The position numbers and the translations under genes are program-made. The notes under the pieces are model-generated. The model was not told the origin of the DNA. It saw only the letters and a list, made by a program, of their open reading frames with translations, and did no database searches. From positions 1 to 6,874 of the forward strand of contig JAURNJ010000251.1 in the NCBI GenBank assembly GCA_030830245.1: DNA of 6,874 bases, written 5' to 3'. Shown piece after piece: positions 1 through 6,458 of this stretch (its first letter is position 1; the number at the start of each line of letters is the position of its first letter). Source of the stretch: Novosphingobium sp. GTDB lineage: Bacteria > Pseudomonadota > Alphaproteobacteria > Sphingomonadales > Sphingomonadaceae.

Positions 1-2427
1 CTCGGCAGTGATTTCTGCTTCTGCAACGGCCTCCGTCACCTCGACTTCGCTCGGGTCGGCCTTCTTGCGGCGCGAACGCTTGGGCTTGGCTTCGGCGACA
101 GTCTCAGCCTCGGCGACCGTCTCGGCCTCGGCAACCGGTTCGTCAGCAATGGATGCTTCCGCCTCGACTGGTTCCGGCTGGGCTTCTTCGCCCTCGGTTC
201 CATCCTGCTGGCCATCGGCTTCGCCGCCGCGACCGCGACCGCGCCGACGACGCCCACCGCGCCGCCGCCGCTTGCGCGGAGCATCGCCGTCGTCTTCATC
301 GCTGTCGGCCGTTGCTTCGCCTTCGCCATCGCTTTCGGCGCCAGCATCGTGCGTTTCTTCCGAGGTCTGCTCGCGATCGCGACCGCGGCCCTTGCCGCCC
401 CGGCGGCGGCGACGCTTGCGGCGCGAGCCACCCTCGCCGTCAGATTCGGAGTCTTCGTCCTCGAACTCGTCGCGGATATCCTCTTCGTCCTCGTACTCGG
501 GCTCGTCGTCCTCCTCGATCACGATCGGCGTGAACACAGGTGGGTTCGTCGGGCGTGGACCGCTCGACAGAACGCGCATCTTTGCGCCCTCGTTCTCGCC
601 TTCGGGGATGACCTCGACATTGACGCCGTAGCGTGCTTCGATGTCAGCCAGATCGGCGCGCTTGGCGTTTAGAAGATAGACCGCCGCCTCTGTACTGGCG
701 AAGAGCGAAACGGTCGAGCCGCGGCCCTTTGCCGCTTCATCCTCAATCAGCCGCAACGCCGATAGTCCCGCCGAGCTGGCCGTGCGCACCAGACCGGTGC
801 CATCGCAGTGCGGGCATTCGCGCGTGGTAGCTTCCAGTACGCCTGTCCGCAGGCGCTGGCGGCTCATTTCCATGAGACCAAAGCTGGAGATGCGCCCGAC
901 CTGGATACGTGCCCGGTCGTTCTTGAGCGCTTCCTTCATCGCCTTCTCGACCTTGCGGACGTTCGATCCGTATTCCATGTCGATGAAGTCGATGACGACG
1001 AGGCCCGCCATGTCGCGCAGGCGCAACTGGCGCGCGATTTCGCGGGCAGCCTCGAGGTTTGTGCTGAGCGCGGTGGCCTCGATCCCGTATTCCTTGGTGG
1101 ACCGGCCAGAGTTGATGTCGATCGAAACCAATGCCTCGGTCGGGTTGATGACGATGTAGCCGCCGGATTTGAGCTGCACGACCGGATCGTACATCGCGGT
1201 GAGCTGGTCCTCCGCGCCATAGCGCTGGAACAGTGGCACCGGGTCCGCATAGGGCTTCACCCGCCGGGCGTGGCTGGGCATCAGCAGCTTCATGAAGTCC
1301 TTGGCGGCGCGGTAGCCATCCTCGCCTTCGACCACGACTTCCTCGATGTCGCGGTTGTAGATGTCGCGGATTGCGCGCTTGATCAGATCGCTGTCCGAAT
1401 GGATCAGCGTCGGCGCAGAGCTTTTCAGGGTGGTCTCGCGCAACTCGTCCCACAGCCGGGCGAGATAGTCGAAATCACGCTTTATCTCGGTCTTGGTGCG
1501 TGCAAGGCCCGCCGTGCGCACGATGCAGCCCATGGTCTTGGGCAGGTTGAGCTCGGCGATGATCGATTTCAGGCGCTTGCGGTCGGCACCAGAGCTGATC
1601 TTACGCGAAATGCCGCCGCCATGACTCGAATTTGGCATGAGCACGCAATAACGGCCCGCGAGACTGAGGTAGGTCGTAAGCGCTGCGCCCTTGTTGCCGC
1701 GCTCTTCCTTGACGACCTGCACCAGCAGGACTTGACGGCGATGGATAACGTCCTGAATTTTGTAGCGGCGACGCAGGGCCATTCGGCGCGCGCGCAGATC
1801 GTCGGCTTCCTTGGACCGGCCGCGCCCGCCGCCCTGGCGACGCCCGCGACGGCGCGAACGCTCGCGCGGCTGACCGTCTTCCTCGTCCTCGGCGCTGGCG
1901 TTCGAGTCACCTTCGGTGTCTTCGTCGCCTTCCTCATTTGATTCGGACGAATCCTCTCCATCGATGCCGTTTTCGACATGGCCATCCTCGATGGTGGAAA
2001 CATGCTCGTCCTCGGACGTGTCGACCTCGGTCAAGCCGCCATCAAGGCTGTCCTCGTCGTTTTCGTCGTCATAATCGTCGTCGAAATCTTCGCTGTCGTC
2101 CGCGTCTTCGGCGGCACGCAAAGCGGCTTCTTCCTCGGCGTGTGCTGCCTCTTCGGCGAGCAGTGCGTCGCGATCGGCCTTGGGGATCTGGTAGTAGTCC
2201 GGGTGAATCTCGCTGAAGGCGAGAAAACCGTGCCGATTGCCGCCGAAATCGACGAATGCGGCCTGGAGCGAGGGTTCTACCCTAGTGACTTTGGCAAGGT
2301 AGATATTGCCCTTGATCTGTTTGCGGTCAGCCGATTCAAAATCGAACTCTTCAATACGGTTGCCCTTGAGCACCGCCACCCGGGTTTCTTCCGGGTGGCG
2401 CGCATCGACAAGCATGCGCGTTGCCAT
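1..2427 (-). CDS. rne: Ribonuclease E (5' part, 809 codons, C-terminus outside window)
   Basis: RNase E is the essential endoribonuclease that starts mRNA decay, matures rRNA and tRNA, and scaffolds the RNA degradosome. The frame is open from ATG 2427 to the left edge with no stop. Seen in order: an RNase H-like start; an S1 domain beginning near residue 37 (IKGNIYLAKV, then FVDFGGNRHGFL at 58-69); a charged insertion at about 88-222; S1 resuming with VVKEERGNKGAAL; and the DNase I-like catalytic domain. SIDINSG (435-441) supplies D437 and VIDFIDM (478-484) supplies D480, matching the Mg-binding E. coli D303 and D346. CPHCDGTG (538-545) is the Zn-link with C538 and C541. Beyond about residue 635 the chain is disordered: acidic stretches alternate with arginine/glycine blocks at 669-685 and 718-735, then an Ala/Glu repeat. 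The catalytic motifs and Zn-link place it in RNase E rather than a distant relative; the long tail argues against RNase G. The start is fixed by a GGAG site and by MATRMLVDARHPEE resembling alphaproteobacterial RNase E N-termini. Confidence 0.97.
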   Translation of the reverse strand, partial: MATRMLVDARHPEETRVAVLKGNRIEEFDFESADRKQIKGNIYLAKVTRVEPSLQAAFVDFGGNRHGFLAFSEIHPDYYQIPKADRDALLAEEAAHAEEEAALRAAEDADDSEDFDDDYDDENDEDSLDGGLTEVDTSEDEHVSTIEDGHVENGIDGEDSSESNEEGDEDTEGDSNASAEDEEDGQPRERSRRRGRRQGGGRGRSKEADDLRARRMALRRRYKIQDVIHRRQVLLVQVVKEERGNKGAALTTYLSLAGRYCVLMPNSSHGGGISRKISSGADRKRLKSIIAELNLPKTMGCIVRTAGLARTKTEIKRDFDYLARLWDELRETTLKSSAPTLIHSDSDLIKRAIRDIYNRDIEEVVVEGEDGYRAAKDFMKLLMPSHARRVKPYADPVPLFQRYGAEDQLTAMYDPVVQLKSGGYIVINPTEALVSIDINSGRSTKEYGIEATALSTNLEAAREIARQLRLRDMAGLVVIDFIDMEYGSNVRKVEKAMKEALKNDRARIQVGRISSFGLMEMSRQRLRTGVLEATTRECPHCDGTGLVRTASSAGLSALRLIEDEAAKGRGSTVSLFASTEAAVYLLNAKRADLADIEARYGVNVEVIPEGENEGAKMRVLSSGPRPTNPPVFTPIVIEEDDEPEYEDEEDIRDEFEDEDSESDGEGGSRRKRRRRRGGKGRGRDREQTSEETHDAGAESDGEGEATADSDEDDGDAPRKRRRRGGRRRRGRGRGGEADGQQDGTEGEEAQPEPVEAEASIADEPVAEAETVAEAETVAEAKPKRSRRKKADPSEVEVTEAVAEAEITAE
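85..135 (-). repeat. Ala/Glu tandem repeat in the RNase E tail
   Basis: Three copies of VAEAE separated by T encode residues 765-781 of RNase E. In DNA they are near-identical 18-base units, for example plus-strand 94-111 and 112-129, which differ at only a few bases. A looser fourth copy (AVAEAE, residues 799-804) follows after a lysine/arginine stretch. The repeat is in frame and lies in a disordered, fast-changing tail, so slippage is the likely origin. No function can be read from it. Confidence 0.75.
1761..2166 (-). other. Charged insertion within the RNase E S1 domain
   Basis: Residues about 88-222 of RNase E interrupt the S1 fold. The stretch begins with an Ala/Glu-rich, probably helical segment (90-109), becomes almost purely acidic (110-189, with runs such as DDDYDDENDED), and ends in an arginine/glycine block (188-206, including RSRRRGRRQGGGRGR) before S1 sequence resumes at about 223. 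From memory of the E. coli protein, about 20 residues link the same two S1 segments there, so roughly 130 residues are extra. S1 insertions are a known trait of alphaproteobacterial RNase E; the length and composition here are read directly. The boundaries are approximate. Confidence 0.8.
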
Positions 2428-2435
2428 GTGATAAT

Positions 2436-2439
2436 CTCC
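2436..2439 (-). promoter_or_regulatory. Ribosome binding site of rne
   Basis: GGAG on the minus strand lies 8 bases before the ATG at 2427. This is a standard distance and supports the chosen start. Confidence 0.75.
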
Positions 2440-2548
2440 GTGCGCCTCGCTGGTCGGATCGAGCCGACGGGCGGGCGCCAATGTGTTTGTGAAGGCCGCG
2501 CGGAAGTGTCGGCGAATTGCCGATCGGGCCGCGGGCGGTTGTTTGCTT

Positions 2549-2600
2549 GGGAACGCGAACGATAGAGTTCGCGACTTTTGCGTTCGTGTCTGCGCGTTCC
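2549..2600 (-). promoter_or_regulatory. Inverted-repeat cluster in the putative rne leader
   Basis: Three perfect inverted repeats share one left arm. CGCGAAC (2554-2560) pairs with GTTCGCG (2567-2573) across a 6-base loop. GAACGC (2551-2556) pairs with GCGTTC (2580-2585). GGAACGCG (2550-2557) pairs with CGCGTTCC (2593-2600). All need bases 2550-2557, so the folds exclude one another. The cluster lies 122-173 bases upstream of the rne start, where a leader RNA would be if the promoter is further out. It could be a leader hairpin switch, a protein-binding site, or chance in GC-rich sequence. A plus-strand terminator is unlikely: only four T follow the first stem and no plus-strand gene precedes it. 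Confidence 0.45.
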
Positions 2601-2924
2601 GGAGACTGCGGCGAAAGCCACAGGATGCCCAATGCCGTCGATCTTGCCTGCTTTCCCGCATGGGGATGCTGGCAGAACGGCAAACGGGTTCTCATAACGC
2701 GCATCAACCTGGTTGTGTCCGGACTGGCAGGTGCTTCCGGAACTTGTTCGGGGCCACTGCAATCCTTGGCAGCGCAGCAGGCCATGTTAGGCTTAATCGC
2801 GATGCCGGGGAAGGATTTCAATGGTAACCCTGCTTCGGCGATTAGCAGTCAACGTCCTATGCCGCAAGTTTATTGCTCCACGATTAACGGACCGGTTCGC
2901 GGCAATGCCGATGTGGCACCTGGT

Positions 2925-2940
2925 TTGACACACGAGTGTC
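2925..2940 (+). promoter_or_regulatory. Candidate -35 element and overlapping palindrome before amiC
   Basis: TTGACA at 2925-2930 is a perfect -35 hexamer facing the amidase gene. A start point near 2960 would leave a leader of about 20 bases. The sequence at the expected -10 position (TGCAGC at 2948-2953 with 17-base spacing) is a poor match. GACAC-ACGA-GTGTC (2927-2940) is a perfect 5-base inverted repeat that overlaps the hexamer and could be an operator half-site pair; it is short enough to be chance. Confidence 0.35.
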
Positions 2941-2981
2941 CGGCCATTGCAGCATGCGATGCGCGCGACTAGTGGCGAGGC

Positions 2982-3848
2982 ATGGCCCGCAAGCTCCAGC
3001 TTGGTTTCCTGTTCGCGTTTCCCATCGTCGTGCTGGCGGCGCTGCTCGCGGTGGACCGGATATTCGGCTTGCCGGGGCAGGGCTTCGGTTATGTCCTGCA
3101 GATTGAATTGCCGCCTTCGCGCACCGGCCTCGGGCTGCCCGAAGTGGTCGGGCCGATTGATGCGAGCAGGCCGCTCGTCGTGATCGATCCTGGCCATGGC
3201 GGCCACGATCCCGGAGCCGGTAACGACGGTGCTCTCGAAAAGGATGTGACCCTGGCGCTGGCGCGCGCAATCCGCGACGAGCTGGTTGCGGGCGGAGGCA
3301 TCCGGGTTGCGATAACCCGGCCTGACGACCGTTTTCTGGCCTTGGGTGAGCGCAGCTCGATCGCGAGGCGGCTTGGCGCGGACCTGTTCCTTTCGGTCCA
3401 TGCCGACAGCGCACCAAATGATGGGGCGCGTGGTGGCAGCGTCTATGTCCTTTCTGAAAAGGGATCGAGCGAGGCAGCGGCGCGGATCGCGGCGCGCGAA
3501 AACCGGTCCGACATAGTCAACGGCGTCCGGCTCGAAAACCAGAGCGACGTGGTCAACGCGATCCTCCTCGACCTCTCGCAGAACGAGACCGATGCCCGAT
3601 CGCTCGAACTGGCGCGCCTGCTGCTGCGCGAAATGCGCGGCAATGCCCTGCTGCATGTCGACGGGGTTCAGTCGGCCGCCTTTGCAGTGCTCAAGGCGCC
3701 CGATGTGCCGTCGGTTCTGCTCGAAACCGGCTACATCAGCAACGATGCGGATGCGGCCTATCTGCGTTCCCGTGAGGGCCGCGAAACCATCGCCGCAGCG
3801 GCAGCGCGCGCGGTGCGTGCCTATTTTGCCCGGCAAACCGATGCCTGA
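2982..3848 (+). CDS. amiC: N-acetylmuramoyl-L-alanine amidase, AmiC type (Amidase_3)
   Basis: This zinc amidase cuts the bond between N-acetylmuramic acid and L-alanine, freeing stem peptides from glycan strands during daughter-cell separation. The 288-residue product has one hydrophobic segment (about 7-24), a signal peptide or membrane anchor placing the enzyme in the periplasm. The Amidase_3 domain spans about 64-284. Zinc ligands fit H72 (DPGHGGHDPGA), E86 (LEKD) and H140 (SVHAD); the catalytic Glu fits E248 (LLETGYISN). Residues about 162-202, with SDIVNGVRLENQSD and ILLDLSQNE, match the self-inhibitory helix of AmiB/AmiC enzymes, which are switched on by LytM proteins such as EnvC, NlpD or Caulobacter DipM. 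Only about 40 residues separate anchor and catalytic domain, too few for an AMIN domain. ATG 2982 is the only plausible start: TAG lies in frame at 2970-2972. Its ribosome site is odd, since GAGG (2977-2980) sits one base before the ATG. The gene precedes mrcA by 55 bases with no terminator. Confidence 0.95.
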   Translation: MARKLQLGFLFAFPIVVLAALLAVDRIFGLPGQGFGYVLQIELPPSRTGLGLPEVVGPIDASRPLVVIDPGHGGHDPGAGNDGALEKDVTLALARAIRDELVAGGGIRVAITRPDDRFLALGERSSIARRLGADLFLSVHADSAPNDGARGGSVYVLSEKGSSEAAARIAARENRSDIVNGVRLENQSDVVNAILLDLSQNETDARSLELARLLLREMRGNALLHVDGVQSAAFAVLKAPDVPSVLLETGYISNDADAAYLRSREGRETIAAAAARAVRAYFARQTDA

Positions 3849-3903
3849 CGGCGCCGGAACCCGCTGGCGCTTGCGCACCGCTTCATGCTAGGCGCCTGGC
3901 ACC

Positions 3904-6432
3904 ATGGCCGAGACTGCTGACGATCCCTCTGCTAACGCACGCTACAAGATCCGCCGCTTCGCCGGAGGTTCGGCGGAATGGATCGCGCGCAACTGGGCGA
4001 CCAACCAGCGTTTCCGCTTGCTTTGCTATGTCGGCGGCGGCTTGCTGCTGGCGTTTCTTGCTTTCTGGTTCGTGCTGACTCGCAACCTGCCATCTGCGGA
4101 AAAGTTGCTCGATTACCAGCCACCCTTGCCAACCATGGTTCGCGGGGTCGATGGCGAGATTGTCTACAGCTATGCCCGCGAGCGGCGCGTGCAGCTCACC
4201 TTCGACGATTTCCCCCGGCCCATGATCAACGCCTTCCTCGCTGCCGAGGACAAGACCTTCTGGTCGCACGGCGGCGTTGACTACACCGGGCTGCTTGGCG
4301 CGGTGGTGGACTATGTGTCCAAGCTGGGATCTGGAGAGCGTGCAAAGGGCGGTTCCACCATTACCCAGCAGGTTGCCAAGAACGTGCTGATCGGTGACGA
4401 ATATTCGATCACGCGCAAGCTCAAGGAAATGATCGTCGCTCGCCGGATCGAAGGCGTGCTCAACAAGCGCCAGATCCTCGAGCTCTATCTCAACGAAATC
4501 CCGCTCGGGCGGCAGAGTTTCGGCGTGCAGGCGGCGTCACGCGCCTATTTCAACAAGGATGTCGGCGATCTCAAGCTACATGAGGCTGCCTTCCTTGCGA
4601 TCCTGCCGAAAGCACCGGAGCGCTATGGACGCGCGAAGCATGCCGCCCTGGCTCTCGAACGGCGCAATTATGTCCTCGACCAGATGGTCGATAACGGCTG
4701 GGTTACGTCAGCACAGGCCGCAGCCGCAAAGGCGCAGCCGCTTGGACTCGCGCCGAACCGGGCGACTGTCTATTCGCCCGCGGTTGGCTACTTCACCGAA
4801 GAAGTGCGCCGCCGCCTGATCGAAGAATATGGCGAAAATGCCGAGGACGGGCCGAACAGCGTCTATGCGGGCGGCCTGTGGGTGCGAACCTCGCTTGATC
4901 TTGCCATGCAGAAGGCTGCGCGCGATGCCTTGCGCTCGGGCATGCAGCGCTATCATTCGGGCAAGGGCTGGCGCGGGCCGGTTGCCCATCTCGATCTCGA
5001 TCCGGAAAACTGGCAGTCGCAGATGGCGATGGTCGGTAAGTCGATTGACTACGAGAACTGGCGCGTCGGCGTCATCCTCGAGCGCAATGGCGCAAACGGA
5101 CGGATCGGTTTTGCCAACGGCGAGACCGCCGCGCTCAGCAATATTCCCGATGCGGCCAAGGTAGGCGACCTGGTAGCCGGCTCACTAGTCAACAGCAGCA
5201 GCTATGCGGTTCGTGCGATTCCCGAAGTGGCAGGCGGCATGGTAGTGATGGAGCCGCAGACCGGACGGGTTCTGGCCGTACAGGGCGGTTTCGATTCCGG
5301 GCTGGATTCGTTCAACCGGGGCATCCAGGCGATGCGCCAGCCCGGCTCCACAATCAAGCCGTTCGTCTATGCGACCGGCCTCGACGCAGGCATGACCCCG
5401 GCAACGCAGGTTCCCGACGAGCGTTTCTGTGTATTTCAGAGCGCGTCGCTCGGCCAGAAATGTTTCAGCAATTTTGGCGGTGGCGGCGGCAGCGGCAACC
5501 ATACGATGCGCTGGGGGCTGGAGCAGTCCCGCAACCTGATGACCGTGCGCATCGCCAACGACGCCGGCATGGACCGCGTGGTCAAAACGATCAAGAATGT
5601 CGGTATCGGCGAGTACAAGCCTTACCTCGCCTTCTCGCTTGGCGCTGGCGATACGACGGTGCTGCGCATGACCAACGCCTATTCCGCACTGGCCAATCAC
5701 GGCGTCCAGTACACGCCATCGCTGATAGACTACATTCAGGATCGCAAGGGCAAGGTGATCTGGAAATCGGACAAGCGTCGCTGCTCGCGCTGCAATATGG
5801 CCAAGTGGGACGGCAAGCCGATGCCGCGCCTGGCCCGGCCCGGCAAGCAGGTGATGGATCCGGGAACCGCATTCCAGACCATGCACATGCTTACGGGCGT
5901 CATCATCCGGGGCACTGCCACCACCCTGAAGGACCTGAACCTGCCGCTGTTCGGCAAAACCGGAACGACAACTGGGCCGACCGACGTGTGGTTCGTTGGC
6001 GGATCGCAGCAATTCGTGGCGGGCACCTATCTCGGGTTCGACAAGCCACGCCCGATGGGCGGCTATGCCCAGGGCGGTAGCCTAGCCGCGCCGATGTTCA
6101 AGAAGCTGGTGCAGGAGACGAAAGGCCGCTGGGAGCCGCGCCCTTTCATTGCCCCGAACGGAATCCGGATGGTCCGGATTGACCGCATATCCGGAAAGCA
6201 GCTGAGTGGAGCGCAGCCAACTGTCGACGGCAATTCCACGACCATCTGGGAAGCCTTCAAGCCCAACACCGAACCGCAGCGCTGGACCAAAGCTGACGAT
6301 TTTGCCGCCAAGCGCGACGCGCTGATCGCACAGATCAGGCAGGCGCGCGCCGGTCCGGCCAAGGCGGCCAAATCGGATGACAAGGCGGCCGACGCAGCCA
6401 ATTTCGCGGACGAGCAGGGCGGCGTTTACTGA
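3904..6432 (+). CDS. mrcA: Penicillin-binding protein 1A, bifunctional transglycosylase/transpeptidase
   Basis: This class A PBP polymerises lipid II into glycan strands and cross-links stem peptides in the periplasm, anchored in the inner membrane. It has 842 residues, close to E. coli PBP1a. Order: a basic cytoplasmic N-terminus (1-37); one membrane helix (about 39-58); the GT51 transglycosylase domain with EDKTFWSHGG (catalytic E115), GGSTITQQ (149-156), RKLKE (171-175, second conserved Glu E175) and RQILELYLNE (189-198); an OB-like domain between the catalytic units (about 340-440); and the transpeptidase domain with SxxK (S482 nucleophile, K485), SRN (542-544) and KTGT (685-688). All catalytic motifs are intact. 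The tail after about residue 800 is Ala/Lys/Asp-rich and probably disordered. Cysteine pairs C509/C520 and C627/C630 and a five-glycine run (525-529) lie in the transpeptidase part. TAG at 3889-3891 closes the frame upstream, so ATG 3904 is the first start; its ribosome site is weak (AGG at 3890-3892). It probably shares a transcript with amiC. Confidence 0.98.
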   Translation: MAETADDPSANARYKIRRFAGGSAEWIARNWATNQRFRLLCYVGGGLLLAFLAFWFVLTRNLPSAEKLLDYQPPLPTMVRGVDGEIVYSYARERRVQLTFDDFPRPMINAFLAAEDKTFWSHGGVDYTGLLGAVVDYVSKLGSGERAKGGSTITQQVAKNVLIGDEYSITRKLKEMIVARRIEGVLNKRQILELYLNEIPLGRQSFGVQAASRAYFNKDVGDLKLHEAAFLAILPKAPERYGRAKHAALALERRNYVLDQMVDNGWVTSAQAAAAKAQPLGLAPNRATVYSPAVGYFTEEVRRRLIEEYGENAEDGPNSVYAGGLWVRTSLDLAMQKAARDALRSGMQRYHSGKGWRGPVAHLDLDPENWQSQMAMVGKSIDYENWRVGVILERNGANGRIGFANGETAALSNIPDAAKVGDLVAGSLVNSSSYAVRAIPEVAGGMVVMEPQTGRVLAVQGGFDSGLDSFNRGIQAMRQPGSTIKPFVYATGLDAGMTPATQVPDERFCVFQSASLGQKCFSNFGGGGGSGNHTMRWGLEQSRNLMTVRIANDAGMDRVVKTIKNVGIGEYKPYLAFSLGAGDTTVLRMTNAYSALANHGVQYTPSLIDYIQDRKGKVIWKSDKRRCSRCNMAKWDGKPMPRLARPGKQVMDPGTAFQTMHMLTGVIIRGTATTLKDLNLPLFGKTGTTTGPTDVWFVGGSQQFVAGTYLGFDKPRPMGGYAQGGSLAAPMFKKLVQETKGRWEPRPFIAPNGIRMVRIDRISGKQLSGAQPTVDGNSTTIWEAFKPNTEPQRWTKADDFAAKRDALIAQIRQARAGPAKAAKSDDKAADAANFADEQGGVY

Positions 6433-6446
6433 GAGTAACCTGATTC

Positions 6447-6454
6447 AAGGGGGG
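6447..6454 (+). promoter_or_regulatory. Strong ribosome binding site deciding a TTG start
   Basis: AAGGGGGG ends four bases before TTG 6459. It lies in the 26-base gap after the mrcA stop. With TGA in frame at 6441-6443 and no other start codon in between, it fixes TTG as the start of the reductase. Confidence 0.8.
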
Positions 6455-6458
6455 AAAT

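Larger units (their letters stand above)
2428..2981. other. Divergent intergenic region between rne and amiC
   Basis: These 554 bases separate two divergent starts. No reading frame inside has a recognisable product, a good ribosome site or a family motif; the open frames are chance products of GC-rich DNA. The region should hold promoters in both directions. For rne, a weak minus-strand candidate is TTGAAA (2816-2821), 17 bases from GATTAA (2793-2798), which would give a leader of about 360 bases; this is a guess, since alphaproteobacterial -10 boxes are poorly conserved. Small palindromes are scattered through it: CAACC-T-GGTTG at 2705-2715, TTCCGGAA at 2735-2742, and TCCGGA at both 2718-2723 and 2736-2741. 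A long rne leader would fit the known autoregulation of E. coli rne through its 5' UTR, but that mechanism is not shown here. Confidence 0.7.

Noticed and set aside
808..1941. Long open frame on the plus strand (377 codons) opposite rne
   Set aside because: It is antisense to a clear RNase E with every catalytic motif in place. Open frames opposite GC-rich genes are common, and the product shows no family motif.
2554..2579. Rho-independent terminator on the plus strand
   Set aside because: The stem is only seven pairs, it is followed by just four T after two other bases, and no plus-strand gene precedes it.
2685..2750. tRNA-like stretch with GGGTTCTCATAA, resembling a CAT anticodon loop
   Set aside because: The flanking bases do not pair into an anticodon stem, and no acceptor, D or T arm can be built around it.
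2517..2972. Possible small gene (151 codons, plus strand, TTG start) in the divergent gap
   Set aside because: There is no good ribosome site, no motif and no membrane or signal pattern. It also covers the regulatory sequence expected between two divergent genes. Minus-strand frames at 2277-2762 and 2351-2821 fail for the same reasons and overlap the start of rne.
2793..3878. Long open frame on the minus strand (361 codons) opposite amiC
   Set aside because: It runs antisense to the whole amidase gene, its product is rich in Arg, Gln and His as expected for a shadow frame, and no domain is visible.
3849..3903. Two GGCGCC copies (3850-3855 and 3891-3896) as a terminator or operator between amiC and mrcA
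   Set aside because: Each is a self-palindromic hexamer common in GC-rich DNA; there is no T-run, and six pairs with a 35-base loop is not convincing.
5185..6012. Open frame on the minus strand (275 codons) opposite mrcA
   Set aside because: It overlaps the transpeptidase domain of an intact PBP1A and has no recognisable motif or convincing ribosome site.
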